Below, one piece after another: positions 10,891 to 23,135 of a DNA stretch of 64,000 nt. The translations under genes were made by a program, and so were the position numbers. The stretch is from Saccharina japonica (lineage: Eukaryota > Sar > Phaeophyceae > Laminariales > Laminariaceae): contig MEHQ01003228.1 of the NCBI GenBank assembly GCA_008828725.1, positions 108,771 to 172,770 on the forward strand, given 5' to 3'. The first letter of the stretch is position 1; every line of letters begins with the position of its first letter. The notes under the pieces are model-generated. The model searched no databases, was not told the DNA's origin, and saw only the letters and a program-made list of their open reading frames with translations.

Positions 10891-11413
10891 GTTCGGTAGG
10901 GTATACCGGTACCGGGGGTATATTTGTTGCGCGTACCGAACTTACCGAAGTGTCGGGTACCGGTATTGAAAAGTACCGAACTTACCAAAGTGTCCGGTAC
11001 CGGTATTGAAAAATACCGAACTTACCGAAGTGTCGGGTACCGGTATTGAAAAAGTACCGAACTTACCGAAGTGTTCGGTAGGGTATTGAGCACACTACCG
11101 ATAAAATAGCAATACCCCCGGTATTGTGGACAAGGGTATACCGGTACCCGGGGTATATTTAGGGGAGTGTACCGAACTTACCGAAGTGTCAGGTACCGGT
11201 ACTGGAAAAATACCGAACTTACCGAAGTGTCGGGTACCGGTATTAAAATAATACCGAACTTACCGAAGTGTCGGGTACCGGTATTGAAAAAGTACCGAAC
11301 TTACCGAAGTGTCGGGTACCGGTATTGAAAAAATACCGAACTTACTGAGTGTCAGGTACCGGTATTTACCGAGCAAATGCCCCCGGTATACTTCGGTACG
11401 TACCCTACCGAAC
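10891..11413 (+). mobile_element. GGTACC-rich element with inverted ends, copy 1
   Basis: The 523-bp block begins GTTCGGTAGGGTATACC and ends with the reverse complement TACCCTACCGAAC, so it has a perfect 13-bp terminal inverted repeat. Inside are about ten tandem units of 40 bp built on TACCGAACTTACCGAAGTGT and CGGGTACCGGTATTGAAAAA, in two subarrays each introduced by a palindrome-rich GGTATACCGGTACC segment. No clear target duplication was found. Possibly a non-autonomous DNA element made of internal repeats. Confidence 0.7.
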
Positions 11414-12204
11414 ATGCCCTAAGTAAATATGTACTTGTAGCAGCAGCAAACAGATGGCGGCGCCAATGACGGAGAAAATGGCAATACTGCCGCCGCCATC
11501 CCAGCCACGTAGCGAACGGAAGCACGGCTAGCAGTACCACCAGCCCCAGCAAGAACAACAACATAACACAGCAGCAGAGGGGCAGAAGCAGCAGCTCCAA
11601 CTTGGGCAATGCGCTGCTGCTGTGGGCTCTACTGTATATTTGATACAGTCCACGCGTGCCACTGCCATCGAGTGCTACGCTTGAAGCCCGTTTTATACCC
11701 CAATCTCCCAACTTCGAAGCTCGGCATACAGTTTAGATCATCGGCGACCTTGCGTAGTGCTGCTGCTGCAGCTGCTGGTACATCAGTGTTTTAATTTATT
11801 TAGAGCAGCGGTGGATTCGAGATGTCGCGTTGAAGTCCGTAAATAGGATGCATGATACCAATATCTTCTCAGGTGAGCAGTCGGAGCTTCTCCCACTACA
11901 CGAAGCTGCGCAGAGCGTGCCATAGCACCGCCTCAGCGACGCCTCGAACCCCACCGGCACGACTTGGTGATAAGATAATCTATCCTTTCGCTCCGTACTC
12001 TCAGCGATTGTTTTGTTGTTTCTGCAGCCGTTCATGGTGGGTGTGAGATGAGTGCGTCGTGTCACTCCAGAGCCAAGGACCAGATACATACTTCGTATAT
12101 ACATAAATGTAGAGAAGACTGCTGCTGCTGCTGCCACAAATAAATACCAGGTACCTTGTAAAATGTCAAAATGTGTGTCCGTATTGCATACATACCCGAT
12201 TCCC
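11414..12204. other. No recognisable gene
   Basis: CAG/CTG-rich patches at 11430-11640 and 12118-12135. Frames on the minus strand (11352-11711, 11796-12221) lack motifs and have biased composition. Confidence 0.4.
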
Positions 12205-12561
12205 CGGTATCGAGGCCGCACTGATCACCGCCAGTATTGTGGTCGGGGGTATACCGGTACCCGGGGTATATTCGGGTAGGCGTACCGAACTTACCGAAGT
12301 GCCGGGTACCGGCATCGAAACAATACCGAACTTACCGAAGTGCCGGCTACCGATATTGAAAAAGTGCCGAACTTACCGAAGTGTTCGGTAGGTATCGAGC
12401 CCGGTACCGAACAAATACCGGTACCCCCGGTATTGCAATCGAGGGTATACCGGTACCTGGGGTATATTTGGGCGGGCGTACCAAACTTACCGAATTGTCG
12501 GGTACTGGTATTGGAAAAATACCGAAATTACCGAAGTGTCCGGTACCGGTATTGAAAAAAA
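12205..12561 (+). mobile_element. GGTACC-rich element copy 2, left part
   Basis: Same 40-bp unit and GGTATACCGGTACC blocks as copy 1. It stops abruptly within a unit, after GGTACCGGTATTGAAAAAA, where repeat A begins. The missing remainder of the unit (ATACCGAACTTACC) is found at 29940. This indicates that the copy was split by an insertion. The inverted left end is not visible on this side. Confidence 0.75.
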
Positions 12562-12570
12562 TATATATTG

Positions 12571-12839
12571 TTCGGGATTGGGAACCGATATAAGGATACT
12601 CTGCAGTTTTTTGTTCTAGAGAGAATTCGGCGTTGTGGTTCATATTATTTGGCTGAGTACGCACGTAGTTCACCTTGCAGCAGCAACGGGCATTGTTTGG
12701 TTGATCGCGCTTGTGGGAATACCAAGTGGATACCGCACGGAACGGTGCTGGTAGACTGGTAGAACACACGAACAGACAAGGCTGTTGCTTGCAACTGGAC
12801 AGCGGTCGTTCGCTGGGCCAGGTATTTGGTGATTTCTCG
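12571..12839 (+). repeat. Repeat A, copy 1 (YR element 5' terminal segment)
   Basis: This 270-bp segment, from TTCGGGATTGGGAACCGATA to TTTGGTGATTTCTC, recurs at 29281-29553 and 55502-55771 with about 90 percent identity by eye. In the third case it sits directly in front of YR-element coding sequence, which is why it is assigned as a terminal repeat. After 12839 the sequence diverges from the other copies. Confidence 0.8.
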
Positions 12840-13984
12840 TGAATATTGAGTTTCATCGTTATTACTGGGCCAGACATATCGGGCTTACTCGCCATTCTTG
12901 AGCTTCATCGGTATTAGGGGAGTTGCCAAGCCCCGGGGCCGGACGTGGCAGAGGGCGTGTGGGCGGTGAGGGTGGAGACGCCAACATCGTGCATCATACC
13001 GATATGTTCTGCGTTGCGTATTGACCTTTTTCTGGTGCTTGAAGGCCGAAGGCGTGATGTTTTTCAGATGGCTCAAGCGAATTGCGAGGTGAGTTCTGTG
13101 AATTGCTCAGTTTTGCGAGAAAGCAGTACATACTGTAGTACCTTGGTTCAGATGGCTCGAGCGAACTGCGATATGAGTTCTGCCCATCACCCAGTTTTGC
13201 GAGTAAAGCTCTACACACAGTGCAATGGAATACCAGGTGTTCGTTACGTAATTATGTAAAAATCCTCGCAGCTGGTGTACAGCAGCAGCAGCAGCGGTGC
13301 TTATACGTACTGCGGTAACAATACTCGTACGAGTGCCTGCCAGGTAGCATTACGATAGCATGTATACATATGCCAACCAGGATATTTGACGTATTGTTGC
13401 TGTATACTACGTACCTGGTATATATGAGAGATCAAGATTATCTGTACTCTATACGTATTGTTGCTGTATGCTACGCGTATCATGTACCAGCAGTCAAGAT
13501 ATTACTGGTACATCATGTATGTGGATGTTACGACATGGTGAGGAAATAGCAGCACGATGCTATATGTATGATACGTATGTACATACGAACGCCAACCGAG
13601 TCGGGGAAAGGCAAGGATACCTGTTATTCATATAATACGTAATGTGCGGCATTCTCGAAAAACCCTAATCAGTCTCGGCAGGGCGAGGAAACATTGACCG
13701 CAGGACGGTGCTATGATACGAGTACACAAGGCACACTGAATAACCGTATGCTGTGTAATGTACTCATACGTGCGTATATTGATCGGGTGGGAGCCAGAGA
13801 TACTTGATAATATAGCAATCGATCAAAATGCAGGAAAAGCTGAACGGAGGCAGAAAATCGCACTGCCGTTGTCGAATTGTGAGCGACATTGTTGGACAAT
13901 CCTCAAAATATTGAGGCAGGGCGAAAATAAAAGTAAAGTTACAGCACCACGATGGTGGTGTTAACGCACCTGAATATGCGTGCT
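12840..13984. other. Unassigned sequence with an 85-bp tandem duplication
   Basis: Two tandem copies (about 13064-13145 and 13148-13210) share TCAGATGGCTC.AGCGAA.TGCGA, GAGTTCTG and CAGTTTTGCGAG. Short TATGATACGTA-type words recur at 13300-13620. No gene recognised. Confidence 0.5.
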
Positions 13985-16900
13985 GGTACACGCACGAGTA
14001 TTGAATATGGCATGCTCAATGAGTTCCTCCCCACACGGATTGTTGGGTGAGAGATAATCTTGACAGCCGAAACGCTCGAGTTTTGAGCGCGGATACTTGT
14101 AGGTAACCAATTGCGAGGGCAGAAATTGCATCCTGCTGACCTGCACGAGCATATGCATATATAAGGCATACGGAAAGAGTGACTCCCTAGGAGTTAATCT
14201 TCACAGCCAAAGCGCTCGAGAGGTTTCGAGCGCGGGTACTCGTAGATAGTCGAGTTCAAGAGCGGAAATTGCACCCTGCTTGGGGAAAGGCCTTATCTAA
14301 ATATTTTTATTTTCGCCCACGTGTACATATATTTATAAGGGCGATCGACAAAAAGGGGTACACCCACCCTATATCGTTACAAAAAGGGGGACATCAGTTT
14401 TCGCCGGCGGCGAGGTGATCACTACAGAGTCGGCAACACTAATCCAACGGCCCAGCGCATTCACGGTATACTCATAGTCACATATTAACCATCACTGCTG
14501 TGAGACGCGTGCTACGGTAGAGGTATCACTTTTTGGCTGAATCGTTTTCTGAACGATCGGGCTCCTTAACCCAAATTCGTCGGACTTTCATTTTTGTGAC
14601 CAATAAGGTTTCAGAGTATACCTCGGTCATGAGGTTCCGCATCCGGCAGCACTCTTTTTTCCCTCCAAAATCATGTTTTCGGTGAGGCATGACGCTCCTT
14701 AAGTGAGGAGCTCAGAAAAAACATGGTGCACCTCTATCGTAGCATGCGTCGTGACCGAACAGCCCAACAGCTAACGGCCTGGTAAAACAGGCCCCTCTTC
14801 TCCTCTATGATATGTACGTACGTACCTGATATACGCGTATACGTATAAGGCGGTACTGTACCAGTAATACTACGTATACGTACAGCAGCTGTACTATCCT
14901 TTGATACATATTAACGTTTACCAGGTATACGCATGGTTGGTTCCAAATGTATGTGTATGTATGTGCCCTGGTTCACTTTTTTCTTGTTTGAGGAGTAGGC
15001 TTGGGCTTCGTATGCTATGATGTGTAATAATATTAGTACTCGTATAAATTGCTGTACGCTTGTTTCGTTTATTTTCTTCCACTTCAGAGTTATTGCAGCT
15101 TAGCCTGCGAATCTCTGAGCACATGTTTGCCAATGGCATCAACAGCAGCAAGTAGTCTTAATAGCAGAGCATGCATGGACGGCCAGTAATATACGACACA
15201 TGTCCACAACAGCCAGCACTGCGCAACATATCAAAACCTATATCGATAATGGCATGAAAAATTGGCGAGTAGGGACAAACAACGAAAATATTTAAAAAAT
15301 GCTTCTTTGTGTCATATCGTATGATACGTATATACGACCTGTCGACACAGAGAAAGAAGTGATCTGCGGCCACAACGCCAATTTTATCCGATGTAAAATT
15401 CGGCTTTTTTAGTGGTTATACAGCAGTATGCTCGTATGTATACATTATACGACGTACCTCAACGATAACCTCGTAATAACGCAGGTTGGTTATGTTTTCT
15501 CAGCTTTTCCTTGCTCTTTTCCCACGATTTTTTATTTTCGCCGGTATGATCTCTCTCCCTGTTACCCAGACCCAGTTTACATATCAGGCTCTTCTGCCCC
15601 CTCCCCTCCCCACTACGGTCGGTGCCTTGTTTTTTTACCCCGAGAGGACTTCATTCAGTCCCTTCTTCCATCGCCGATTTTTTGTCTGTGGATCATGTTT
15701 TCTAGTCTGTCGGCAAACGTGTACGTACGTATCACCATATACAGTATATAGTGTAGTATGTACACAATCCGTAGAAGTAATATATACACAAGGCACAAGC
15801 GATATAGCTCGTAAGAATGAAATAGCAACAATAATACGTATGTATGCACCTGGTACCTGGCAGCAAGTTGCCCAAAGGTACGAATATTCACAGAACCTTT
15901 GACTATTCTCGGAGTATCGAGTTCATTTTGTACTCCGAGTACTGAGAATAGCCTTTATGGAGTACATCACGTATGCTGACATGCTGACCACGTTTTCCTG
16001 GGTATGGGCCGTTGGTTATTTCGACGTTAGACGTCGTCTGTTGGGCGTGCCACAACAACCAGAACATGGAGTGGTCACTTACCCTAGGTATTTTTGACAC
16101 AGAAAGGGAGATACCTCTCTGCATAGTTACAAAAAGGGGGACGTTACGAAAAAAGGGGGACTTTTCCAAACTAAGTAGATGGAAAGGGGGATACCCTCGC
16201 GTAGGCATAACAAAAAAGGGGATATGCTCACACCCCCCTTTTGATCGTTCTCGTTCACCCGCTAAACATATGAAAAAAAAAAAACGCTGGGGATGGTAGG
16301 GAGGTGCCATGTGAGTGTGGCAAACGCATCAGATTTAACTTCGAGTCGATTTGACAGAGTACATGGGCGTACCCGGCGGCGAAAACCGATGTCCCCCTTT
16401 TTGAAACTATTTAGGGTGCACCCTTTTTTGTAAAATCCCCTTTTTATAATGTACAAATTAAACATATATATGGCATAATGAACGAGAGCACCCCCACGCG
16501 GATTGCTGGGTGATTGATAATCTTCACGAAAAAAATAAAAGAATAAGCGCTCGAGAGGTTTTGAGCGCTGATACTTAGTTACACGTAAACGATTGCAGAG
16601 GCAGAAATTGCATCGTGCTGGCATGCACGAATATATTATATGATATGGCATACCGAAAGAGTGACTTCCCACGTGAACTGTCGAGGGGAGATAATCTTCA
16701 CAGCCAAAGCGCTCTAGAGGGTGAGCGCGGATACTCGTAGATAGCCGAATTCAAGGACGAGGATTGCACTCTGCTAGGCGATTGAGCGCAGGAACAATTT
16801 GTCTTCGCACTTGAACTGTTCGAGACGCCTTGGGTGCAGAAGGAACGTTCATATTTTCGAGTTTTACAAGTATGTCACATTGGATGAGTGTCTCGTTATT

Positions 16901-17935
16901 CGCTGTGAGGGATCTTAGCAGTCAAAACGTCCGATAGGTCTGGCGTGCAGAATATGTACAGATTTATACGTACTAAAACAACCAGTTGGGCGTGGATGTA
17001 ACATGAATATTTACGAGTATAAGGTTTTGGCGTAGTGAATGAGTGTCTCGCCACGCGTTCAAAGGGGATCTTCACAGCCGAAACGTTCGAGATGTTTCGG
17101 ACGTGGATACTTGTAGAGAGACGACCGCAGTGACTTACACAGCCATACGAAGTTGCTGAAAAAGTGCACCTGAATATTCTAGCTGTTACCCCTCGCGGTC
17201 GCGATGGGGCGCCGAATATTTACAGATTTATATGTACTGAAAATGTCCAGCAGGGCGTCGATGTAACATAAATATCTACGAGTATATGGTTATGGCGTAG
17301 AGAATGAGTGTCTCACCACGCGTTGAGAGGATATCTTCCACAGCCAAACGTTCGAGATGTCTCGGACGTGGATACTTGTAGAGAGACGCCTGAAGTAAAC
17401 TTACACAGCGGTACGGTATTGCTGGAAAAGTGCACTTGAGTATTCTAGCTGTTACCCTTCTCGGTCGCGATGGGGCGCCGAATATTCACAGATTTATATG
17501 TACTAAAGATGTCCAGCAGGTTGTGGATGGAACACGAATATCTACGAGTATATGGTCATGGCGTAGTGAATAGGTGTCTCACCACGCGTTGAGTGGAAAC
17601 CTTCACAGAAAAACGTTCGGGATGTCTCCGACGTGGATACCTGTAGAGAGCCGACCGCAGTGACTTACAGCGGTACGACGTTGCTGACAAACGTGCACCT
17701 GAGTATTCTCGCTGTTACCCCTCGCGGTTGCGATGGATCGCAAATACTTACAGAATTTTATGTACTAAACATGTCCAGCAGGTTGTGGATGTAACATGGA
17801 TATTTGCAAGTATGTGGTTATGGCGTATCGAATGAGTGTCTCACCATGTGTTGAGAGGGAATCTTCGCAGCCACACGTTCGAGATGTCTCCGACGTGGAT
17901 ACTTGTAGAGAGTCGACCGCAGTGACAGAAATCGT
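13985..17935 (+). repeat. Satellite array, block 1 (262-bp type units)
   Basis: Units share TCTTCACAGCCAAACGTTCG, GATACTTGTAGAGAG and GAATGAGTGTCTCACCACG. In the well-preserved part the unit start recurs at about 17050, 17310, 17577 and 17840, a period of about 262. Older, more diverged relatives (GCTCGAG, GAGCGCGGATACT) lie at 14040-14290 and 16490-16780. The array is interrupted by the TIR element at 14350-16445 and, at 17936, by the LTR retrotransposon. Confidence 0.8.
14350..16445. mobile_element. TIR element of about 2.1 kb, non-autonomous
   Basis: The left end (14350-14420) and the reverse complement of the right end (16365-16445) share AAAAAGGGG, ACAAAAAGGGGGACATC and TTTTCGCCG, an imperfect inverted repeat of about 70 bp. 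Satellite-like sequence lies on both sides. A related end occurs at about 61155-61240, sharing AAAGGGGGACA.CGCTTTTCGC and the inner AATCCAA.GGCCCAGC. The interior has no transposase that I can recognise; frames at 15428-15902 and 15903-16310 carry no motif. Class unknown. Confidence 0.55.
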
Positions 17936-18454
17936 TGTTGTAGCGGGCTGTGAGCCAGAAGTCAATACTGTGATGCGTAAGCGACTGTCGTGGCCAGTCC
18001 TACGCGGAGGGTCCATCGTTATAACGGGGGTCAAGCTGTACGAAGCTCCCCGCTTCAACGATGGAGGTTGAGGATGGGTTCCCTTTAAAGGAACGCCATC
18101 ATGCTTGTGAAACGCCGAATGAATGTTTAAAGCGAAGCTTCTGCCGAAGTTGGAATACCTGGTTTTAGTTCAAAACCACCCCCAAGTGAAGGATCAAAGT
18201 CATACCCAATGTCTATTGCCCAGTGATATGTCCATCTGTCATGTGTCCACCTGTCTGCTGCCCGCTATGCGCTTGGCTTACACTTAACCAACGCACTACG
18301 CATCCAACATCGGACACCCGGGGTATTCGGGAGCTCTTGAACGAGAGCTTGGGTAGCCTTTCGAGCGGCAACTCTATCATCTCAATCGAACTCAACCAGC
18401 AATGACGTGAGCCTGCTCTCGGGACTGGCCCGAGAGGCGGACGCTGCGGTAACA
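17936..18454 (+). repeat. 5' LTR
   Basis: It begins TGTTGTAGCGGGCTG and ends GCGGTAACA. By eye it is about 92 percent identical to the 3' LTR at 25136-25649. The divergence implies an old insertion. It contains a perfect 10-bp inverted pair around 18013-18063 (CATCGTTATA / CAACGATGG region). Confidence 0.88.
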
Positions 18455-18797
18455 TGGTGAACCGGGAGATAAGGGTGATAGAGAGTGGCAGCAGCGTAGC
18501 CCAGCAGGCTAGGCTTGCGGTCAAGGTCGACCGGTCTTCGGAGTTTCGGAATCTGATAGATGGGAAGCTTCTTGGAGGGCACATGTTCTGGATGTCGGAT
18601 CCTTGGTATACCCAGAGAGATAGGAGTGCAGCGCTTCGGGTACAGCACTGCAGGCAAGATGAGTTCGTCGAGCTCTTCAGGAGTTTGGAATCTGATGGAG
18701 GCGGTAATAATACTACCGGGTACAAAGGGCTGGGAAGGGCTCCCAAGAATGTACTCGCCAGCGAAAGAGTATTGGAGCCGTTTCCGGAGGGCTGAAA
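18455..18797 (+). CDS. Unrecognised open frame at the start of the LTR-element interior
   Basis: A 113-residue frame begins with GTG/ATG near 18454 directly after the 5' LTR, where gag would be expected. Residues include VAQQARLAVKVDRSSEFRNL and HCRQDEFVELFRSL, a charged, plausible protein composition, but no zinc knuckle or capsid motif. It could be a gag remnant. Position is the only argument for function. It stops at 18795, before the purine-rich and AT-rich sequence that follows. Confidence 0.25.
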
Positions 18798-21700
18798 TGT
18801 AATATGATTGGAGTTGGCCTGCGCTTCTGAGATCTGCTCGATCTGCTTGTCTGGTTGTGCTTGCTGGATGGAATTGTAAGGAGGGCCAAACGGGCACGGA
18901 ACCCCAGGTGGCCGCACTGATTCGTAGAAGGCTGCATGGGTCGAAAAATGAGTTGAGCGCTCCGTCGACCATGAACGAGTAGGGTATAGTATACGAGGTA
19001 ACATCCAATCGAGTTGAAAATTATTTTCGTACCTGTACAGTCACATGCCGAACCAAACATTTTAACGTCGCTCCCTTCCCTCCAACTTTTATATTATACA
19101 TACGAGGATGCGAGTATCATACCACATTGTTATGCTGTCCTAAAAAGTCACTCGTACATCCCATTACCTCCCACCAACGAGTATACGAAACAAATTGCAT
19201 GCTCCATGCGCCCGTGCTATCAAAAGGAACCGGCTACGATGAAAATGTGTACGTGTACGCGAAGAGATGATATTTCTGAGAGCTGTACTCTTCTTGTGTC
19301 CGTATTATACATACGGGTGAATGAAAGTATATTTCTGGCAAATTTCAAAATTGAATACGTAACTATTTTTTTTCAACAGAAATAAGACCACACGTATACT
19401 GATATGCCTGTACGGCTGTAGTGTCTAAAATTCACAATATTTTGAACACGTTGAAAAGAGTAAAATTCGGGCAATTTCAGATGTGACAAGTAATTAAATT
19501 AGGGCATTAGCCAAAAATAGGTATACCTACGCACTTTGAGCCATTTATAGGTACACTACGTAATGTACACCGGAAACGGCTTCCGGGCCCGCCTGATATT
19601 GAGCCTGCGCTCCATTGTACCTACAAATGGCTCAAAGTGCGCAGGTACACCTATTATCGACTACTCAATGTGCGTATCACCTATTTTTGGCTTCAACTGT
19701 ACCTATAAATGGCTCAAACGATCACTTTTTGGCAACTGAAATAGACAGACGGCCACACATTCACCCACGTTTGCTATGTATGGAATGTTGTTCCGGACCG
19801 CGCCAATGGCTGTGTAACTTAGACCCCCTCGTAACCGTATGGTATTACTTTGTACACGTATATATCAAAGTTTCTCCTACTATATACTGCACTACAGTAT
19901 GTATAATGTACTTTCAGCATAACGGCATGGAAACACTCGTCATTGTTGTTTCTCTGCATCATATATGTGTGTGCGTAGGAGGGGTGTCTTACTGAATATG
20001 TATGCATTGATCGCGTGATTACTCCGCAGTGTCAGTGGTTGTACTTGCCTTCTTGGAACGAGATTTACGACAGTTGATTGGTGCTGGAAGTGTTGCAACT
20101 GGTTGCGACATTTGCTGGGAGGCCCACCAGGGCACGGGGCAAAATGAGATGATATGGGAGCACGCGATGGAGCGCGTGCAGACGCCACAGGTCTCGCCTG
20201 CGGTAAGAGCCACGCGATACGGCCATGGCCTGTACAGGAGGCTCACGAGGGAAATATTCGGGTGGCGAACGAGACTGTGGCGATAGATATCTAGCAAAAA
20301 CGCTGGACCGATGTTCACAGAAGCACCAGGATACCTTGTCGGGCCGCGACGGCGATATCACAACTTCTAGATTTGTCCCGAGGGTGCCACTTGGACGGCT
20401 AGCACTGCTTGGTCTGAGGCATGTTAGGCGGTCTATTTGCGTGTGAAGCTATCCTCTGTACCAGGAGCACTCGCCACCTACGTGACGGTACCCCTGTCCT
20501 AGAGTCCAGCTGCACAGTCTTGAAGAAAACTTCATGGGTTACTTTCTGTTGCGGCCTGTTCCAGGATCGGATCCCTAAAAAGTCGATCGGACACAAACCG
20601 CAAAAACAGCATGGAATGGAACGAACGAACGCGAATAATCTCGTTCCGTTCCAGCCATTCCAAGCTATCGAATGGAGTTAAGACACGCCTGATACCCACG
20701 ACATATATATGATAGGTCGGGCAGAACAAAAAAGATAACAAAAGACAAAGAAAGAGAGCGTCGTGCTGTCGTGCTTCCCCCGGAGGAGACATGACAGACA
20801 ATATAAAATAAAATAAAACTGAAAACAACGCACGCAGAGGAAGAATGAAAACGAAAGGAAACGTTAGGGCGGTCCCCTTGGGGTGTAATGCAGGCACCAG
20901 GAGACAACAGTAAAATGAGTCCCCCAACAATATATGTGCAGTAACCGTCGATACTACACCACCCAGAGAGGATGAGGGGAGAGGGGGGACAAGTATGTAA
21001 AATAGAAGTAGAATATTAGTGTTCAGGTCGGCAATCCTGCCCGAGTCTCATTCCCATACATTCCCATATCGTGCAACAAAATACGGTTACGCGGCTGGTA
21101 TGCTGCGTACGAAATCCTCGAGCTCACAGCTGTTGTTTTTTTTTTTAATTTTAATACATAATGCCCCAACATGATACCACACATTCCTCTATATATACGT
21201 ATTTACGTATGAGAACATCCACTGCCTACCGACCTATCTATGGAGAACGGTATTCCACTGTTATACGCATATACCACACAAGATGGCTCCCATCCAGGGC
21301 ATTGGTACGCGTGTACTTACAGGTTTTATATTTTTTTATGTACCAGCGGTACGGCCACGGGACCGCCCGTGGCGCTAGCCCTGCGATGCCCGTAGTACGA
21401 GGTAAGTTGCTGGTATGGCACATAGTACTGTTATGGCACATAGTACTCGCATGAATAGGGTGCTGTGATGTAACATGTATACAGGTATCACGACCACAAA
21501 AGTAACCTGTGTGTGGCATAGATATTAGAGGGCAAGTCCTGGCCGATTCGCCTTGCTTGACTCACCTGTACTTAGTGATAGCGCACTCTGCCGTTTTGCC
21601 AAGACGACGCAAATGTTCGATCGTCAGGCAAAGGGGGGGGGGGCAGAGTGGCTACACCCGGAGCGCCAGCAATAGGCTTGTAGCTTGTCTATCGTTTTGG

Positions 21701-23135
21701 TTAAGCCTCTACGTGCTTGTAGCCTGTCTCTCGTTTTGGTCAAGCCTCTACGTGAGTCGGTAGCCAGGTTCGTCAGATACACGGAGAAACAGCGGGCGCT
21801 GGGCCACTGGGTGGTGTGTTTATAAATCTGCTCGTATCCGAATACAGCTCTAGGTTTGGTCTCGAACCGCATGCAGGCACGTTTGCTGCCCGTGCTCTGT
21901 CCCTCTGTTGTTCGTCGCGTTGTATGCATGTTGGTTGTTTGTAATTAGCCTGCGCGCTGTTTCGAGATCGCATGCCGCCTGGTCGTTCACCAACCAAGCA
22001 ATGCATGCATACCTCAACACCAAGGGTAGCCTTATTATAATGCGTTCAACAGCAACCAAGGGAGCCAGTTTCCTTGCTCTCATGCCTTTTTTTGTCAGGA
22101 ATCTTGCGACCATGATGTCAATGTACCACGACGGTCGAGGCAGCAGCGGCTCAAGCGATACCCCACAACCAGACGACCAGATGCATTATTACATTCAAAT
22201 ACATTCGGTATTGAAGAGAACGCCAGCAGTCCAGGGAGCCAGTTTGCTTGAGCTTCGCTCTTTTTTCGGGCTTCTACGGCCATAACGCGAATGTACCACC
22301 ATCGATGATTGAACGAGGCATGTCGTTAGACGTAACATACCTACTGTAGTCATTTATATGGTAGACAAGTAGGTACGAAGCTTTACTAATAACTACGGAA
22401 GGAGATTGGATGAGGTTAGTTTGGGTAGGTTACAAGAATATTGAACGTGAATCATTGGTATTGCGTTATCAAACCATCGCCGAGAAGGGCACAGCTCGGC
22501 CAACACAACGGTGCAGATTGGTCGGCTACGTTCTTCGGTCTGCCGTCAGCGTCAGTACATGTACGGAGGAGCCGTATAATCGGTTACCGTCGAACATTAC
22601 CTTCGTTCACATTCCGTGGTTACCGATTACGGTTTACGAGGGGTTTCGGTTGTAACGCCAACAAGATGGAACGATGAGTCCTTTGGGATACTGCCCGTTG
22701 CCAGCAGCAGAACACGGTGGTCCAGTAGAACACGAACTACAGGTTGGTTGCCCGTATTTTTCAGAGTGTTCTGACCGCTTCCACCCGGCATCCGTAAAGA
22801 CGACCAGTATTGCTGGTGTATTAATAAGATATTGCATTATTTGGGTAATGGCATATCCTCGTCGGTGTGCACGGAGTACCTGTGAGTGGTCGTGGAACCG
22901 GAAAGGTACTGAGCCGCGGCGTGAAACAGATGAGAGTCTGTTCTTATGGAACAAACATGGACGGAAACGTGAGGAAATGCATGAAGATGACGGGAAAACA
23001 TTGTGTGCATGTTTAACCCTCCCGGTTCTCCCGACTACACCGTTCTGTCCCCACTACCGTGGCGCACGAAACCCCGCGAATGAGGGCGAACTCACATGGA
23101 CGGGAGAACGAACCAAACAGCAAGTCTTCCGAAGA
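18798..23135. other. LTR-element interior, no conserved coding motif
   Basis: About 4.3 kb with short frames only. Noted: a possible Cys-rich minus frame at 20019-20318 (CGVCTRSIACSHIISFC), a GGTACGGCCACGGGACCGCCC hairpin near 21351, a 39-bp tandem duplication at about 21678-21755 (TCGTTTTGGT.AAGCCTCTACG), and two diverged 190-bp copies at about 22030-22140 and 22190-22300 (GGGAGCCAGTTT.CTTG). None identifies a function. Confidence 0.5.
19509..19692. mobile_element. Small palindromic element (MITE-like)
   Basis: Outer arms AGCCAAAAATAGGTATACC and CACCTATTTTTGGCT pair, and inner arms CGCACTTTGAGCCATTT and AAATGGCTCAAAGTGCG pair, so the roughly 180 bases can fold back on themselves. The arm motif GCCAAAAA.AGGTATACCT resembles the ends of the MITE at 33140-33507. 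No target duplication was resolved. Confidence 0.5.

Noticed and set aside
18213..19004. 263-residue open frame on -
   Set aside because: It runs across the 5' LTR and into the interior antisense to the element; no motif, and the matching 3' LTR part (25408-25824) is open only because the LTR is duplicated.
20019..20318. Cys-rich minus frame as a zinc-finger protein
   Set aside because: CGVC...CSH...FC spacing fits no finger class I know, and an overlapping + frame is equally open.
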